NCBI GenBank assembly: GCA_049841135.1
Contig: JASGHK010000005.1
Coordinates: 1,178,001 to 1,242,000, forward strand
Source of the DNA: JACRCT01 sp049841135
Lineage (GTDB): Bacteria; Myxococcota; Myxococcia; Myxococcales; UBA5297
Length of the DNA stretch: 64,000 nt
Direction of reading: 5' to 3'
Shown: positions 35,891 through 45,523 of the stretch, one piece after another
Position numbering within the stretch: position 1 is the stretch's first letter
Layout of the letters: each line of letters opens with the position of its first letter
The notes under the pieces: model-generated
Database searches by the model: none
What the model saw: the letters and a program-made list of their open reading frames with translations, nothing else
Told to the model about the DNA's origin: nothing
Made by a program: the position numbers and the translations under genes

Positions 35891-37213
35891 CTAGAGGTCG
35901 AACGAGAGCGCGGAGATGTTTTTGAGCTCCTGGCCGTTGAAGTCGTAGTTCTTCGACTGCGAGGTCTCGCCGTTGCTGAACACAAGGGTCAGGTGAACAT
36001 TGAAGCGCCAAGTGTCGTTGCCCTTGGGCGACTGGTCGATGCGAAACTGGCAGGTGGAGATGCTCTCTAGGCGAGGGTGAGCGGTGACCGCGAGTGAGAA
36101 GGGTCCCTCGTTGCTGTCGTCGCTGAACTTACGGTTGCCGAAGGTTCCTGACGCCAAAGCGACCGTTTCACCACTGCATCGGACATAGATGGTCTCGTTG
36201 GTGTTGTGATCGCGGTCTTCGTCATTTGTGTGGAATGAGACGGACGCGCCGGTGAGAACGAGCGGTGGGGGCTTGACCTCGACCGTCGCGAAGTCATTGA
36301 CCAGCTTCCCATCGAGGCCTTTGGCAGTGAGGGTGTACTGCTGCGTCTTCGTAGGATAGACCGCGACTGTTCCAGTCGACTGGACAGAGCCGAAGCCGGG
36401 GCTCAAGGTGGCGGACTCCGCGTTGGAGACAGTCCACCGAAGGGTGGCGGAAGCGCCGGACTCAATGGTGACTTGCTTCGGCTCAAGCAGGGCGAACGGC
36501 GGGAGAATTTCGAAGGCGTCGTAACGGACGGTGGGAGAGCCCTCGTCGAACTTGGCGACGATCGTAACGGTTTCGTTGGCGAGACGCCGGCAACTGATGG
36601 CGAGGCCCTGTGGGCCGACGGTCTGTGGTTCGCCAACAATCTTGGCAGGTGAGCAGGTGGCGGCAACCGTGGCGGGCGTAATTGTGAACGTGCCAGTGGA
36701 GGCCGGGTGTTTGGCGTTGGAGGGGATGAAGGCGAGGTTGTAGACGAAGTTGAGGTGATCCTTTGCAGGCACGAGGTAGGCGTGGAGGCCCTTCCTGTCG
36801 TTCCTGTTCAAACAGTCTCCGACGAGCGCGGTTATCCGTGCACTGATGACGTCGAGGGTCTGCGCCATCGAAGAGGATGACGAGAACTGGGAGTAGTTGG
36901 AGCTGACGAGGTTGCTGACCCACTGGGAGAAGTTCTTGCTCGAGCTCTGGCCTCCGAGGTCGACCGAGAGGATGTCGAGGAGGTTCAGCCCCAGGGTGCC
37001 TGCTTTGGCTTCAGCCTCCTGACGCGAGGCGAAGTGGTACTCCTTGAAGAAGTTCTGGACGAGCTTGAACTGCTCCTCGGTCGCGAAGGTGCGATAGCGG
37101 TCGTAGATGCCGTATTGCATCAGGGTGGCGCAGTCTTGGGGCGTCTGGGCATGAGCAAGGCTCGTCGTCAAACCGACGAGGATCAACGCGGTCGTGAGTA
37201 CGCGGCGAAGCAT
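35891..37213 (-). CDS. Secreted protein with Ig-like middle and the shared C-terminal domain
   Basis: 440 residues. GGAGGG before ATG 37213; signal peptide LTTALILVGLTTSLAHAQ. The N-terminal helical domain (about 25-165) has YGIYDRYRTFATEEQFKLVQ, NFFKEYHFASRQEAEAKAGT and a single cysteine pair. A beta domain comes next (about 170-235), then an Ig-like region (about 235-320: VTIESGASATLRWTVSNAES). The last ~115 residues (SVSFHTNDEDRDHNTNETIY to LKNISALSFDL) are homologous to the protein at 35305-35825. Probably secreted. No frameshift. The family is not recognised. Confidence 0.78.
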   Translation of the reverse strand: MLRRVLTTALILVGLTTSLAHAQTPQDCATLMQYGIYDRYRTFATEEQFKLVQNFFKEYHFASRQEAEAKAGTLGLNLLDILSVDLGGQSSSKNFSQWVSNLVSSNYSQFSSSSSMAQTLDVISARITALVGDCLNRNDRKGLHAYLVPAKDHLNFVYNLAFIPSNAKHPASTGTFTITPATVAATCSPAKIVGEPQTVGPQGLAISCRRLANETVTIVAKFDEGSPTVRYDAFEILPPFALLEPKQVTIESGASATLRWTVSNAESATLSPGFGSVQSTGTVAVYPTKTQQYTLTAKGLDGKLVNDFATVEVKPPPLVLTGASVSFHTNDEDRDHNTNETIYVRCSGETVALASGTFGNRKFSDDSNEGPFSLAVTAHPRLESISTCQFRIDQSPKGNDTWRFNVHLTLVFSNGETSQSKNYDFNGQELKNISALSFDL

Positions 37214-37319
37214 GGGGTCCCTCCAGTGGAAGCGCTGCAGTGATGCAGCGCATAGTACCCATTGTGAAGTGGTGGGCAAGCAGGGGAAGCGGGGATACGG
37301 AACTGGAGTTCAGCGGGGT

Positions 37320-38655
37320 CTACTTCTTGCGCCAGGGCTCGAGCAGCGCGGTGACCTTGCCGAAGGAGACGGTAGTCGGCTCGGTGATGACGAGGCCGGT
37401 GATGCCGGGCGCGAGCTTGAGGGAGCCGGCACAGGTGCCGTTGGCACTGTCGAGGTCGCGGATCTGGACGCCTCTTGCGCCTACGGAGAGCCGGGCGTGC
37501 TTTCGGGAAACGGTGTCGTTCCTGGGGCAGGACCTTTCGACCACGATGTCAGCCTCCAAAGAGCGGCCGATCACGTAGACCGCGCCAGGATGAAGGCCAT
37601 AGGTCTTTCCGGCGATGTGGAGCACCCACGGTCGGGCGCCCTCTGCACCCTCGAATGAGTTTGCGCGCGCCCAGATGACAGCGGACTTCGTGTGGACGGG
37701 TTCCGGATCGCCCAGGCGCACCGCCTTCAGGACATGCTGGGTCTGGTGTTCCCGTGGCGGGCGAAGGCGCTCGAGCTCGGCAGCCTCCTCCTCCACGGTG
37801 TCGAGGAATCCGAGGGCAGCGGTCGCCGACGAGAAGCGGTCTCGGGGCTTCAGGGCGACCAGGCGTTTGAGGAACGAGACGAACTCGGCGGAGGCGTTGA
37901 CGTACGGCTCGAACTCGACCTCGAGGTGCTCGTTGATCGAGCTCGGAGGGTTGGCGGCGGGAGAGGAGCCTCGCAAGGGTCATCCCAAGTGCGTAGAGGT
38001 CGCTGCGTGCGTCGGCGTGACGGGCGAGCTGCTCGGGGGGCATGTAGCCGAAGGTGCCGACGACCGAGGAGCGAGCGCTGACGCTTCGGCCGAGGTCGCG
38101 GACACAGCCGAAGTCGACCAGGGAGAAGGAGCCCTCCTTGCGCAGGATGATGTTCGCGGGCTTGACGTCCCTGTGGATGAGCGCGGGGGAGAGGTTGTGG
38201 AGGTACTGGAGGATCTCCAGAACCCCGCGCGCGACACCGATGGCGAAGTACTCGTCGACGCGCTTCTTCTCCAGGACCAGCTCGAGGTTGAAACCATCGA
38301 CGAACGTCTGGGCCATGTAGAGACGGACGTCGGGGCGACGGCCGAGGGTGAAAGAGTCTACGAACTTGGGGATCCGAGGGTGGGTGAGCTGCTTGAGCAC
38401 GTGTTGCTCGCGCTCAAACAAGTCGATGGTCTTGGTGTCAGGTACGGTCGCGAAGACGAGCTCTTTGAGGGCGACGACGCCCGCCGGCCCCGTCGCCTTG
38501 TAGACCCGGCCGCGAGGGGATACCTGGAGTTGCTCCTCGACGACGTAGTCGTTGCCGCAGATGAGGGCACCGCACTCGCTGCACTTGTCGTATGTCAGCG
38601 TTGGCGCACCGCATGAGCGACACGTCGGCCGGGAGCGGAGTGGGGATCGGGTCAT
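37320..38655 (-). CDS. Zinc-ribbon / Ser-Thr protein kinase / FHA protein, one-base frameshift
   Basis: About 444 residues. An N-terminal zinc ribbon (CRSCG...CSECG, Cys12/15/25/28) precedes a Hanks-type kinase: VALKE (Lys64), HRDVKPANI (Asp163 catalytic), DFG (181-183), GYMPPEQ activation segment and SDLYALGMTLARLLS. An extra base near 37970 shifts the frame; the following frame completes the C-lobe (EFVSFLKRLVALKPRDRFSS) and a C-terminal FHA domain (YVIGRSLEADIVVE, SRKHARLSVGARGVQIRDLD, SANGT). The kinase phosphorylates Ser/Thr; the FHA domain binds phosphothreonine, perhaps its own. No transmembrane segment is seen. It starts 25 bases after the unknown gene at 38681. Confidence 0.85.
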
Positions 38656-38680
38656 GAGCGAGCGCGTTGAGGGAGCGTCT

Positions 38681-39709
38681 TTAGGCCGCTTTGCGGAGGG
38701 CGAAAGGTCGGCGGTTCGTGCGTCGCCGAGGGACGGTCAGGGAGGTTTCGAGGGGCGTCGGAAGCGTTTTCTCGAGGCGGTGGAGAACGCGCGGGAGTGA
38801 GCGAAGTTGTCGGCGGATCTCGGTGGCCACAATCCCTTGGACCACGGCTTCGAAGTCGAACTCTTGGGGGGGGGGCGTCGGTGGCTTTAGTTCGTCCGGG
38901 CGCCTTTGCTTCCGCACGTGCTTCTTGGCGGGCATCGGGGCGCGGGAACGTGCTGGCTGGGAGTGATGTGGGGCGGGAGCGTCGGGCGTCGACGCGGCGA
39001 CCGCTGCGGCCGTGGGCGAAGTGGGCTCGTGAGCGACGTGGGGAGCTGGGTCGGTGCCCGGTGAAAGAGCCGCAGCCTTGAGCTCAAGCGTGGCGTCGAG
39101 AATCTGGATGGGGCTGGTCGAAGGGCCTGCGGCTGTGAGCTTGCCTCGAAGGAGCACGCGGTCCGCGCCGGCAGAGGTAGTAGAGACGGCGTGCCATGTG
39201 CCCTTGCGAAAGAGGACGTCGATGGGGGCGGTGTAGCCCTCAAGGACCAGGTTGGCGGTGGAGACGTCGTCATAGGACGACAGGAAGACCGCGCGCTCGA
39301 GCGAGATGTCGACTGGGAGCCAGGCGAATTGGACGCGATGCGCAGGGCTGGCTGAAGAGGGGATGAGGCGGGCGCCTGGAAGGGCGGTGGGCGGTGTGGA
39401 CTCGTCGAGCGTGACGGCGCGGACGCCGGCGCACGTGACCTGCAGGCAGCCTTCGACGGAGCGCAGGGTCCCTTGGAGAGTCGGGCAGAGGGTGGAGCTG
39501 GGCTCTGTGACAGTTCGCAGAGCACGGCGGTAGCTCTTGGCGTTGAAGCGGGCAAGCGCGGAGAGGTTCCCGCCTTCGAGCTCGATGCACCACAGGATGT
39601 CCTCGACGGGCGCGGAGCGGGGGGCGTCGGCGCGGGGGATCGACTCGGCGAGGAGGCGGGTGGAGATGTTGAGGCTTCGGACGGAGAGGGTGGGGTGGGT
39701 GGCGGGCAT
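38681..39709 (-). CDS. Hypothetical protein adjacent to the kinase
   Basis: 342 residues, no signal peptide. The N-terminal ~220 residues are beta-rich and look folded (LSVRSLNISTRLLAESIPRA, VQFAWLPVDISLERAVFLSS, NLVLEGYTAPIDVLFRKGTW). Then a Pro/Ala/Ser/His-rich linker with KKHVRKQRRPDELK leads to a C-terminal helix (FDFEAVVQGIVATEIRRQLR) and a strongly basic tail (TVPRRRTNRRPFALRKAA). Family not recognised; the basic tail could contact nucleic acid or membrane. It lies just upstream of the kinase gene and may be co-transcribed. 39710-39913 shows no gene I can support. Confidence 0.6.
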   Translation of the reverse strand: MPATHPTLSVRSLNISTRLLAESIPRADAPRSAPVEDILWCIELEGGNLSALARFNAKSYRRALRTVTEPSSTLCPTLQGTLRSVEGCLQVTCAGVRAVTLDESTPPTALPGARLIPSSASPAHRVQFAWLPVDISLERAVFLSSYDDVSTANLVLEGYTAPIDVLFRKGTWHAVSTTSAGADRVLLRGKLTAAGPSTSPIQILDATLELKAAALSPGTDPAPHVAHEPTSPTAAAVAASTPDAPAPHHSQPARSRAPMPAKKHVRKQRRPDELKPPTPPPQEFDFEAVVQGIVATEIRRQLRSLPRVLHRLEKTLPTPLETSLTVPRRRTNRRPFALRKAA

Positions 39710-39913
39710 CGGTTGGGCCTAGGAAGAACGAAGTCGGCATCCAAGCTCTCCGCAGGCAGAAGCCGTCGTTGAAGGCGCCCACCAACCAGGTCAGCCAGAG
39801 AGGCCGGACGTCGCGCCGCCCCTGGACCTGGCCGTGAAGATAGACGATCCCCAAGGCGCAGCCACCAGGGAGCGCCGGACGGTAGGTGGGGAGCAGCCCA
39901 AACCCGCAAGCCA

Positions 39914-41364
39914 TCAGTCGGGCGCGGGAGGGTCGAGTCCATCGAAGTCGGAGTGGCCCTCGAAGGCGACCCGCTGGGCGGGCGCCCGAGCCCTGCCGAA
40001 CACGAGCGGGGCGAACCGCAGGCCGAGCCGCTCGAGGGTCGCGCCAATCTTCTCAGGATCGCGACGACCTGCCGCTTTCCGCCGCCTGGGCACTCGAGCA
40101 CCTCGAGCCCGTAGACCTTGCGCATCAGGTCGGCCCAGCGCACGTACCGCTCCTCCTCGACCGTCTCGGTCAGCACGGCGTCGGGGTCGGCGGGCAGGAC
40201 CGGCGCCTCGTCATCGGCGTCGAGGCCTGGATGGGCCTGGCAGTGGTCGGGTGCCTTTCGCCGCGGACCCAGAAAGAGCCGCCGGTGGGAGTCATGCGAC
40301 GAGAAGACCCCGAAGTACGACAGGTCGTGCGCGCCTGGCGGGGGTACCAGCGCCGCAATCCTGCGCAGGAGGGCGATGGGCGTGAGCTCGAGGCCGGTGG
40401 TGCCGTCGGCGAGGGGGCGCTTGAAGGCGAGGAGGATCTTCCCGCTGGGCAGCTCCCTCAACCGGCCGAGGGCGACGGGCGGCCGCAGGTTGTAGCGGAT
40501 CAAGAAGCCCAGCCCCTCCCGGTCGTGGGCGTGGAGGTGACGGGCCGCCTGGAGGGTGAAGCCTCCCGCGGTGCCCAGCATCCGCGGCGGCGGACGCTCC
40601 TCGACGCCGAGGCGCAACGCGAGCTCGCCCTGCGTGGCGCGCGCACGCAACCGATCGAGGTCATCCGGCTGCTGGGAGTCGAGGTCGAGCTTGGCCAAAA
40701 GGCGCGCCGCCTTCCCGGCCACTCCGGCGACAATCTCCTCGACGTCCTGCTGAGAGGGACCCAAGGCGTGGAAGCCCGGCTTGCCGTCATCGGCCAAGGT
40801 GAAGACGCCGTCGGGCACGATGGCGTGGAAGTGGGGATAGAGCAGCAGCCGACTCGAGAAACGCTGGCTGAAGACCAGGGCCGCGGTCAGAGGCTTCGCC
40901 ACCCCGAGCGCCTTGGCCTTTCTGGTCAAGAAGCGGCTCACCTCGGCGGAGAAGAGGGTTCGGAAGCGGGACAAGAAGCCCTCGTCGCGAGCGAGCAGGA
41001 AGCGCAGCTCCGGCGGAAGGCTGAGCACCCAGTCCCGGTAGGGGACGACCGGGAGGCGCTCGACGAGATCGAGCGAGACGGAGTGCATCCTGCGACAGAC
41101 ACAGGACGGGCAGATCTTGGTCTTGCACGAGAACGCGACCGCGCTCTCCTGGCCGCACTTGCAGCAGCGCAGCAGAGAGAAGCCTTCAGACAGGAGGCCG
41201 CACTTGGCGGCCTCACGCAGCCCGCGCACGACGAAGTCGGGCAGCCCACCGCCCTCCTCGGAGCGCGACTCGGCCAGGAGCGTCTCGAGCTGGTCGCGGA
41301 TGAGCCTGTGCAAGACGGACTTCTCCGGCTCGCGCCGCGAGTAGCCCAAAGCGTTGGATGCCCC
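39914..41364 (-). CDS. IS91-like (Y2/HUH) transposase, one-base frameshift near the 3' end
   Basis: About 483 residues from GTG 41364, which has GGGGGAGGA eight bases upstream. An N-terminal zinc-binding domain of IS91 transposases (LLRCCKCGQESAVAFSCKTK, CPSCVCRRMH) is followed by the rolling-circle transposase domain: YPHFHAIVPDGVF with the His-x-His pair, GFLIRYNLRPPVA, and SYFGVFSSHDSHR with a candidate catalytic Tyr. Near 40066 the frame changes; the other frame continues with EKIGATLERLGLRFAPLVFG and a natural stop at 39914. Such enzymes move DNA by single-strand, rolling-circle transposition and can carry along sequence upstream of the gene. The element's ends were not identified. Confidence 0.82.
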
Positions 41365-41569
41365 CACCCGTGCGTCCTCCCCCGGCCCAAGCCGGCGCGA
41401 GGCCGGCACCTCAGGAGGCTATCCGCCAGCTCCGACATTCCACGGCGAGATGCAGGCGAAGGCAGGCCGAGTGGGCTTTTTCGTCCGCGCGCACATGTGG
41501 TCTAACCGACCCGCACGCGGGAGCAAGCTCGACCCCACCGCGTGCTTACCCGTTCTTCAGGGAGGGACC

Positions 41570-42331
41570 ATGCCCGATTCGACGACCGTCAACCCCGTGC
41601 TGTCTGCCACGCCCCACCAGTCCATCAGCCCGGAAGCCATCGCCGCCGCCGCGGAGATCAAGCAGTTCGACGCCAAGCTCGCCACCGACCTGCTCGCCTA
41701 TCACCTCGGGTGTGGCGAGGTGGTCCTCCGGGTCATCTACCGGGGCAACGCCGAGGCCGTCCGCTCTCACGACAAGACCAAGCAGCAATCGTTGGCCCAG
41801 CTCGCGGTCAAGCTCAACGAAGCGGTTCCATTCGCCACCCCGCAGCAGAAGAAGGCCAAGGAATCGGCCACCGCGATGCAGCTCTCCCGGCAGGTGCGCC
41901 TCTACCTGCTCCAGCAGGACCTCGGCGGCCTGCAGCCGTACCCCAGCCTCAGCGTCACCCACTTCTTCGAGGTGCTCGGGCTCCCGCTCGAGACGCAGCG
42001 CGCGCTGCTCGACCGCGCCCAGAAGGAAGGCCTCGACGCCAGGGATCTGCGCTTGCTTGGGCACCCGGCTGGCGCCGCCGCGGCCGCCTCCGCCGCGCCC
42101 ACCGAGGCGCACGTGCGTGGTGAGATCGACCGCGCGCTCGACGACCTGGGCCGGATCTCGGACGAGCGCTCCGGTCTGGCCGCTGACCTGCTGGCGGTCG
42201 GGGCACCGGCCGATGTTGTGCAGAAGCTGACCGACGCGTTGCGCACGGTGCAGGACCAGGTCTTCTCGCTGCGCGACCTGCTCGGCGCGGAGAAGAAGCA
42301 GGGGTCTGCCAGGCCCGGCCAGACCGCCTGA
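41570..42331 (+). CDS. Module gene: unknown protein with ParB-like helical segment (full-length copy)
   Basis: 253 residues, GGAGGG before the ATG. The first ~30 residues are polar, then KQFDAKLATDLLAYHLGCGE, RVIYRGNAEAVRSHDKTKQQ, SRQVRLYLLQQDLGGLQPYP, SVTHFFEVLGLPLETQRALL, DRAQKEGLDARDLRLLGHPA, and a long helical C-terminus (EIDRALDDLGRISDERSGLA). The stretch from SVTHFFEVLGLP to EGLDARDLRLL recalls the helix-turn-helix of ParB-type proteins (weak, pattern-based inference). No signal peptide. It converges with the FAD/Fe-S oxidase gene, with a 13-bp hairpin between. Partial copies occur at 24185, 25988, 28824 and 32199, always with the oxidase 3' end. Confidence 0.75.
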   Translation: MPDSTTVNPVLSATPHQSISPEAIAAAAEIKQFDAKLATDLLAYHLGCGEVVLRVIYRGNAEAVRSHDKTKQQSLAQLAVKLNEAVPFATPQQKKAKESATAMQLSRQVRLYLLQQDLGGLQPYPSLSVTHFFEVLGLPLETQRALLDRAQKEGLDARDLRLLGHPAGAAAAASAAPTEAHVRGEIDRALDDLGRISDERSGLAADLLAVGAPADVVQKLTDALRTVQDQVFSLRDLLGAEKKQGSARPGQTA

Positions 42332-42356
42332 GCATCCGGGCCCGGCGTGGTGGACC

Positions 42357-42384
42357 GGATCCCTAACGTCAACGTTAGGGATCC
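42357..42384. terminator. Perfect hairpin between convergent module genes
   Basis: 42357-42369 (GGATCCCTAACGT) pairs perfectly with 42372-42384, leaving a 2-base loop. It lies 26 bases after the stop of the plus-strand gene and 50 bases before the oxidase stop, where a bidirectional terminator would be expected. There is no T-run. Degenerate copies accompany three of the partial module copies. Confidence 0.7.
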
Positions 42385-42433
42385 CGCGGGGTCCTCCCCC
42401 TCGACAAGCTCGGGTGGCAGAGGCCCGCATCAA

Positions 42434-45400
42434 TCACAGGGGTGAGAGCCAGCGCCGCCTCGCCACCAGCGCCCCGACCGCCGCTACTGCCACCCCCGCT
42501 GCCAGCACCAGCGCCCGCTTCGACGGGAGCGCCACCTCATGCGCCACGTACTCACGCTCCGGGAAGATGGTGACCGGGCCGCGCTCGCCCTCCCGCATCG
42601 CCATCTGGATCGTCTCGGCCAGGTGCAGCCCCTGCCGCGACGTCCCCTGCTCGAATCTGCTCTCGGCAGCTGAAGCCATCGGCGATGACCAACGTGTCCC
42701 CGGCCGCATGCCGCACCGCCGGCAACAGCACCCGCTCGCCCGCCTTCATCGCCACGTCGTAGTGATCGCCGGCCTCGAAGCCGAAGGAGCCCGCCATCCC
42801 GCAGCAGCCGGAGTCGAGCACCTGGAAGTCCAGACCCATCCGCCTCATGACCTCCTCGTCGCCGGCGAGCGTCATCACCGCCTTGTGGTGGCAGTGACCC
42901 TGCACTACCGCTTTGCGATCGAGCCTGGGCAGCTCGAAGCCGGGACGCTGCGCCAGATACTCGCCGAGCGTGCGCGTCAGCTTCGTCATCTTCCGGCCCA
43001 GCGCGTCGTCCGGCAGCATCCCCGAAAGCTCGTCCCGGAAGACGGCCACGCAGCTCGGCTCGAGCCCGACGATCGGCATCCCTGCTGCCAGGTACGGCTC
43101 CATCGTCCGCAGGCTCTTCTTCAGTCGCGCCTTCGCCATCTCCAGGAAGCCGTAGTCGTAGAGCGGCCGCCCACAGCAGACGAACTCGCGCGGCACCACC
43201 ACCTCGCAGCCCGCGGCCTCCAGCACCTCCACCGCCGCCTTCGCCGTCTCCGCGTGGAAGTAGTTGTTGAAGGTGTCCGGCCACAGGACGACGCGCTCCC
43301 CGCCCGCCTTTCGCGGCCGCCGCGCGAACCAGCGCGTGAACGGCTCGGGCGAGAACGCCGGCATTCTTCGCTCCGCGGCGATGCCGCCCAGCCTCTTCGC
43401 CACCGCCGAGAACGGCGGCGTCTGCGACAAGAGATTCGCCCAGCGCGGCGCGATCGACGCCAGGCGCGCCCAGTGGAAGACGAGCCCCATCGCGTACGCC
43501 GAGCGCGGTCGCAGCCGGCCCTCGTAGTAGTGCGAGAGGAACTCGGCCTTGTAGGTGGCCATGTCCACGTTCACCGGGCAGTCGCCCTTGCACCCCTTGC
43601 ACGACAGGCACAGGTCGAGCGCGTCCTTGACCGACTCGTCCTTCCAGCCGCCCTTGACCGGCGAGCCCTCGAGCATCTCGAAGAGCATCCGCGCCCGGCC
43701 GCGCGTGGAGTGCTTCTCCTCGCGGGTGACCATGTAGCTGGGACACATCGTCCCGCCCTCGGTCCGCCGGCAGGTGCCGACTCCCACGCAGCGCACCGTC
43801 GCCGCCGCGAAGCTGCCGTGGTCCTCGGGATACGCGAAGTGCGTCTTGATCTCGGGCGGCCGGTAATCCGCTCCCAGCCGCAGGTTCTCGGTGAGGCGGT
43901 AGGGGTCGACGACCTTGTGCGGGTTCATCCTCCCGTGCGGATCCCAGATGGCCTTGAACTCGCCGAAGGCGCGCACCAGGTCCTCGCCGAACATCTTGGG
44001 CAAGAGCTCCGCGCGCGACTGGCCGTCGCCGTGCTCGCCGGAGAGCGAGCCGCCGTAGCCGACGACCAGGTCCGCCGCGCGCTCGACGAAGCGGCGGTAC
44101 CGGTCGATGCCGCCGCCGCTCGAGAGGTCGAAGTCGATGCGCGTGTGGACGCAGCCCTGGCCGAAGTGGCCGTAGAGCGCGCCCTTGTAGCCGTAGTCGT
44201 TGAGCAGGCTCTTGAAGTCGCGCAGGTACTCGGCGAGCCGCTCGGGCGGGACCGCGCTGTCCTCCCAGCCCTCCCAGGTGTCCGGCTCTCCGGGGACGTG
44301 CGCGGTCGCGCCCAGGCCCGACTCGCGGACCTTCCAGACCATCTTCTCCTGCGCCTCGTCGTCGAAGAGCTTCATCGAGGGCGCGTGGCGCCCCTTGAGC
44401 CGCGCCATCAGCTCGCGGGCGTGCCCGTCCGACTCCTCCTTGGTCTCGCCCCCGAACTCGACCAGCAACCAGCCGTTCCCGTCGGGCAAGAGCTGCACGT
44501 CCTCGGGGTGGAGCTTCTTCTTCTTCATGTCGCCGACGAGCACGTCGTCCAGGCCCTCGAGCCCGATCGGGCCGGCACGCAGCACCTCCATCACGTGCTC
44601 CGCGGCTTCGAAGACTGTCGGATATCCGAGCACCAGCAACGTGCGCGCCGGCGGGCTCGGGACCAGGCGCAGCGTGGCCTCGAGGACGGTCACGCAGGTG
44701 CCTTCGCTGCCGACGAGCGCCTTGGCGAGGTCGAAGCCGTGCTCGGGCAGCAGCCGGTCGAGGTTGTAGCCGGACACGCGCCGCGGGAGGTCCGGGTAGC
44801 GCCGGCGGATCTCTCCGGCCCAGCGGTCGCGCAGGTCGCGCAGCTGCGAGTAGATGTGCCCGCGCCGCCCGCCGGTGAGGACGAGGTTGGTGAGCGCCTC
44901 CTCGCTGGTGCGCCCGACCCGCATCCGCAGGCCGTCATAGGTGAGGATCTCCAGCTCCTCGACGTTGTCGTCGGTCTTGCCGGCCATCACCGAGTGCACG
45001 CCGCAGCTGTTGTTGCCGATCATCCCGCCCAGCGTGCAGTGGTCGTGCGTCGACGGGTCCGGGGCGAAGGTCAGGTGGTGGCGCTCCGCCTTCTGCCGCA
45101 GGTGGTCGAGGATGACGCCCGGCTCGACGATTGCCCGGCCGCGCTCGGGATCGATCGACACGACCCGGTGCAGGTACTTCGAGAAGTCGAGCACCACGGC
45201 GACGTTGCAGCACTGGCCGGCGAGGCTGGTGCCTCCGCCGCGCGGGAGGATGGGCACGCCGTGGCGGCGGCAGGCGGCGACGGTGGCGACCACGTCGTCG
45301 GCGTCACGCGGGACGACGACGCCGATGGGGACCTGCCGGTAGTTGGAGCCGTCGGTGGAGTAGAGGCCGCGCGTGCCGTCGTCGAAGCGCACCTCACCGC

Positions 45401-45509
45401 GGACGACCTCGGCCAGCTCCAGCGCGAGCGAGCGCGCCTCGCCGTCGAGCGGGCGCATGTCCGGGCGCACGCGAAACGGTCGGCCTATCTGCCTGGTCTC
45501 GAGCTGCAT
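42434..45509 (-). CDS. FAD-binding and [4Fe-4S] oxidoreductase (D-lactate/glycolate dehydrogenase type), full-length module copy, frameshift at GAATC
   Basis: About 1024 residues. FAD_binding_4 domain with PRGGGTSLAGQ (about 89-99) and GGMIGNNSCGVHS. A C-terminal FAD-oxidase domain follows, with SGEHGDGQSRAELLPKMFGE. Two ferredoxin-like cysteine sets (GVGTCRRTEGGTMCPS; CLSCKGCKGDCPVNVDM) precede CCG-type domains (EFVCCGRPLYDYG; SGCCGMAGSFGFE) and a final membrane helix. The layout is that of DLD/GlcD enzymes fused to a GlpC-like electron-transfer half, oxidising a 2-hydroxyacid and passing electrons to the membrane. At 42653-42657 GAATC replaces GATC found in the copy at 32667-33466; without the extra A the last ~75 residues read through. 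ATG 45509 follows a GGGGAGGGGG signal. Third gene of the 45-48 kb operon. Confidence 0.87.
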
Positions 45510-45523
45510 GGAGCCCCCTCCCC

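Noticed and set aside
41570..42331. Calling the module gene a ParB partition protein
   Set aside because: Only a short helix-turn-helix-like pattern is similar. The ParB nuclease-domain motif (GERR-type box) is absent and no parA or parS is nearby, so the identity is left open.
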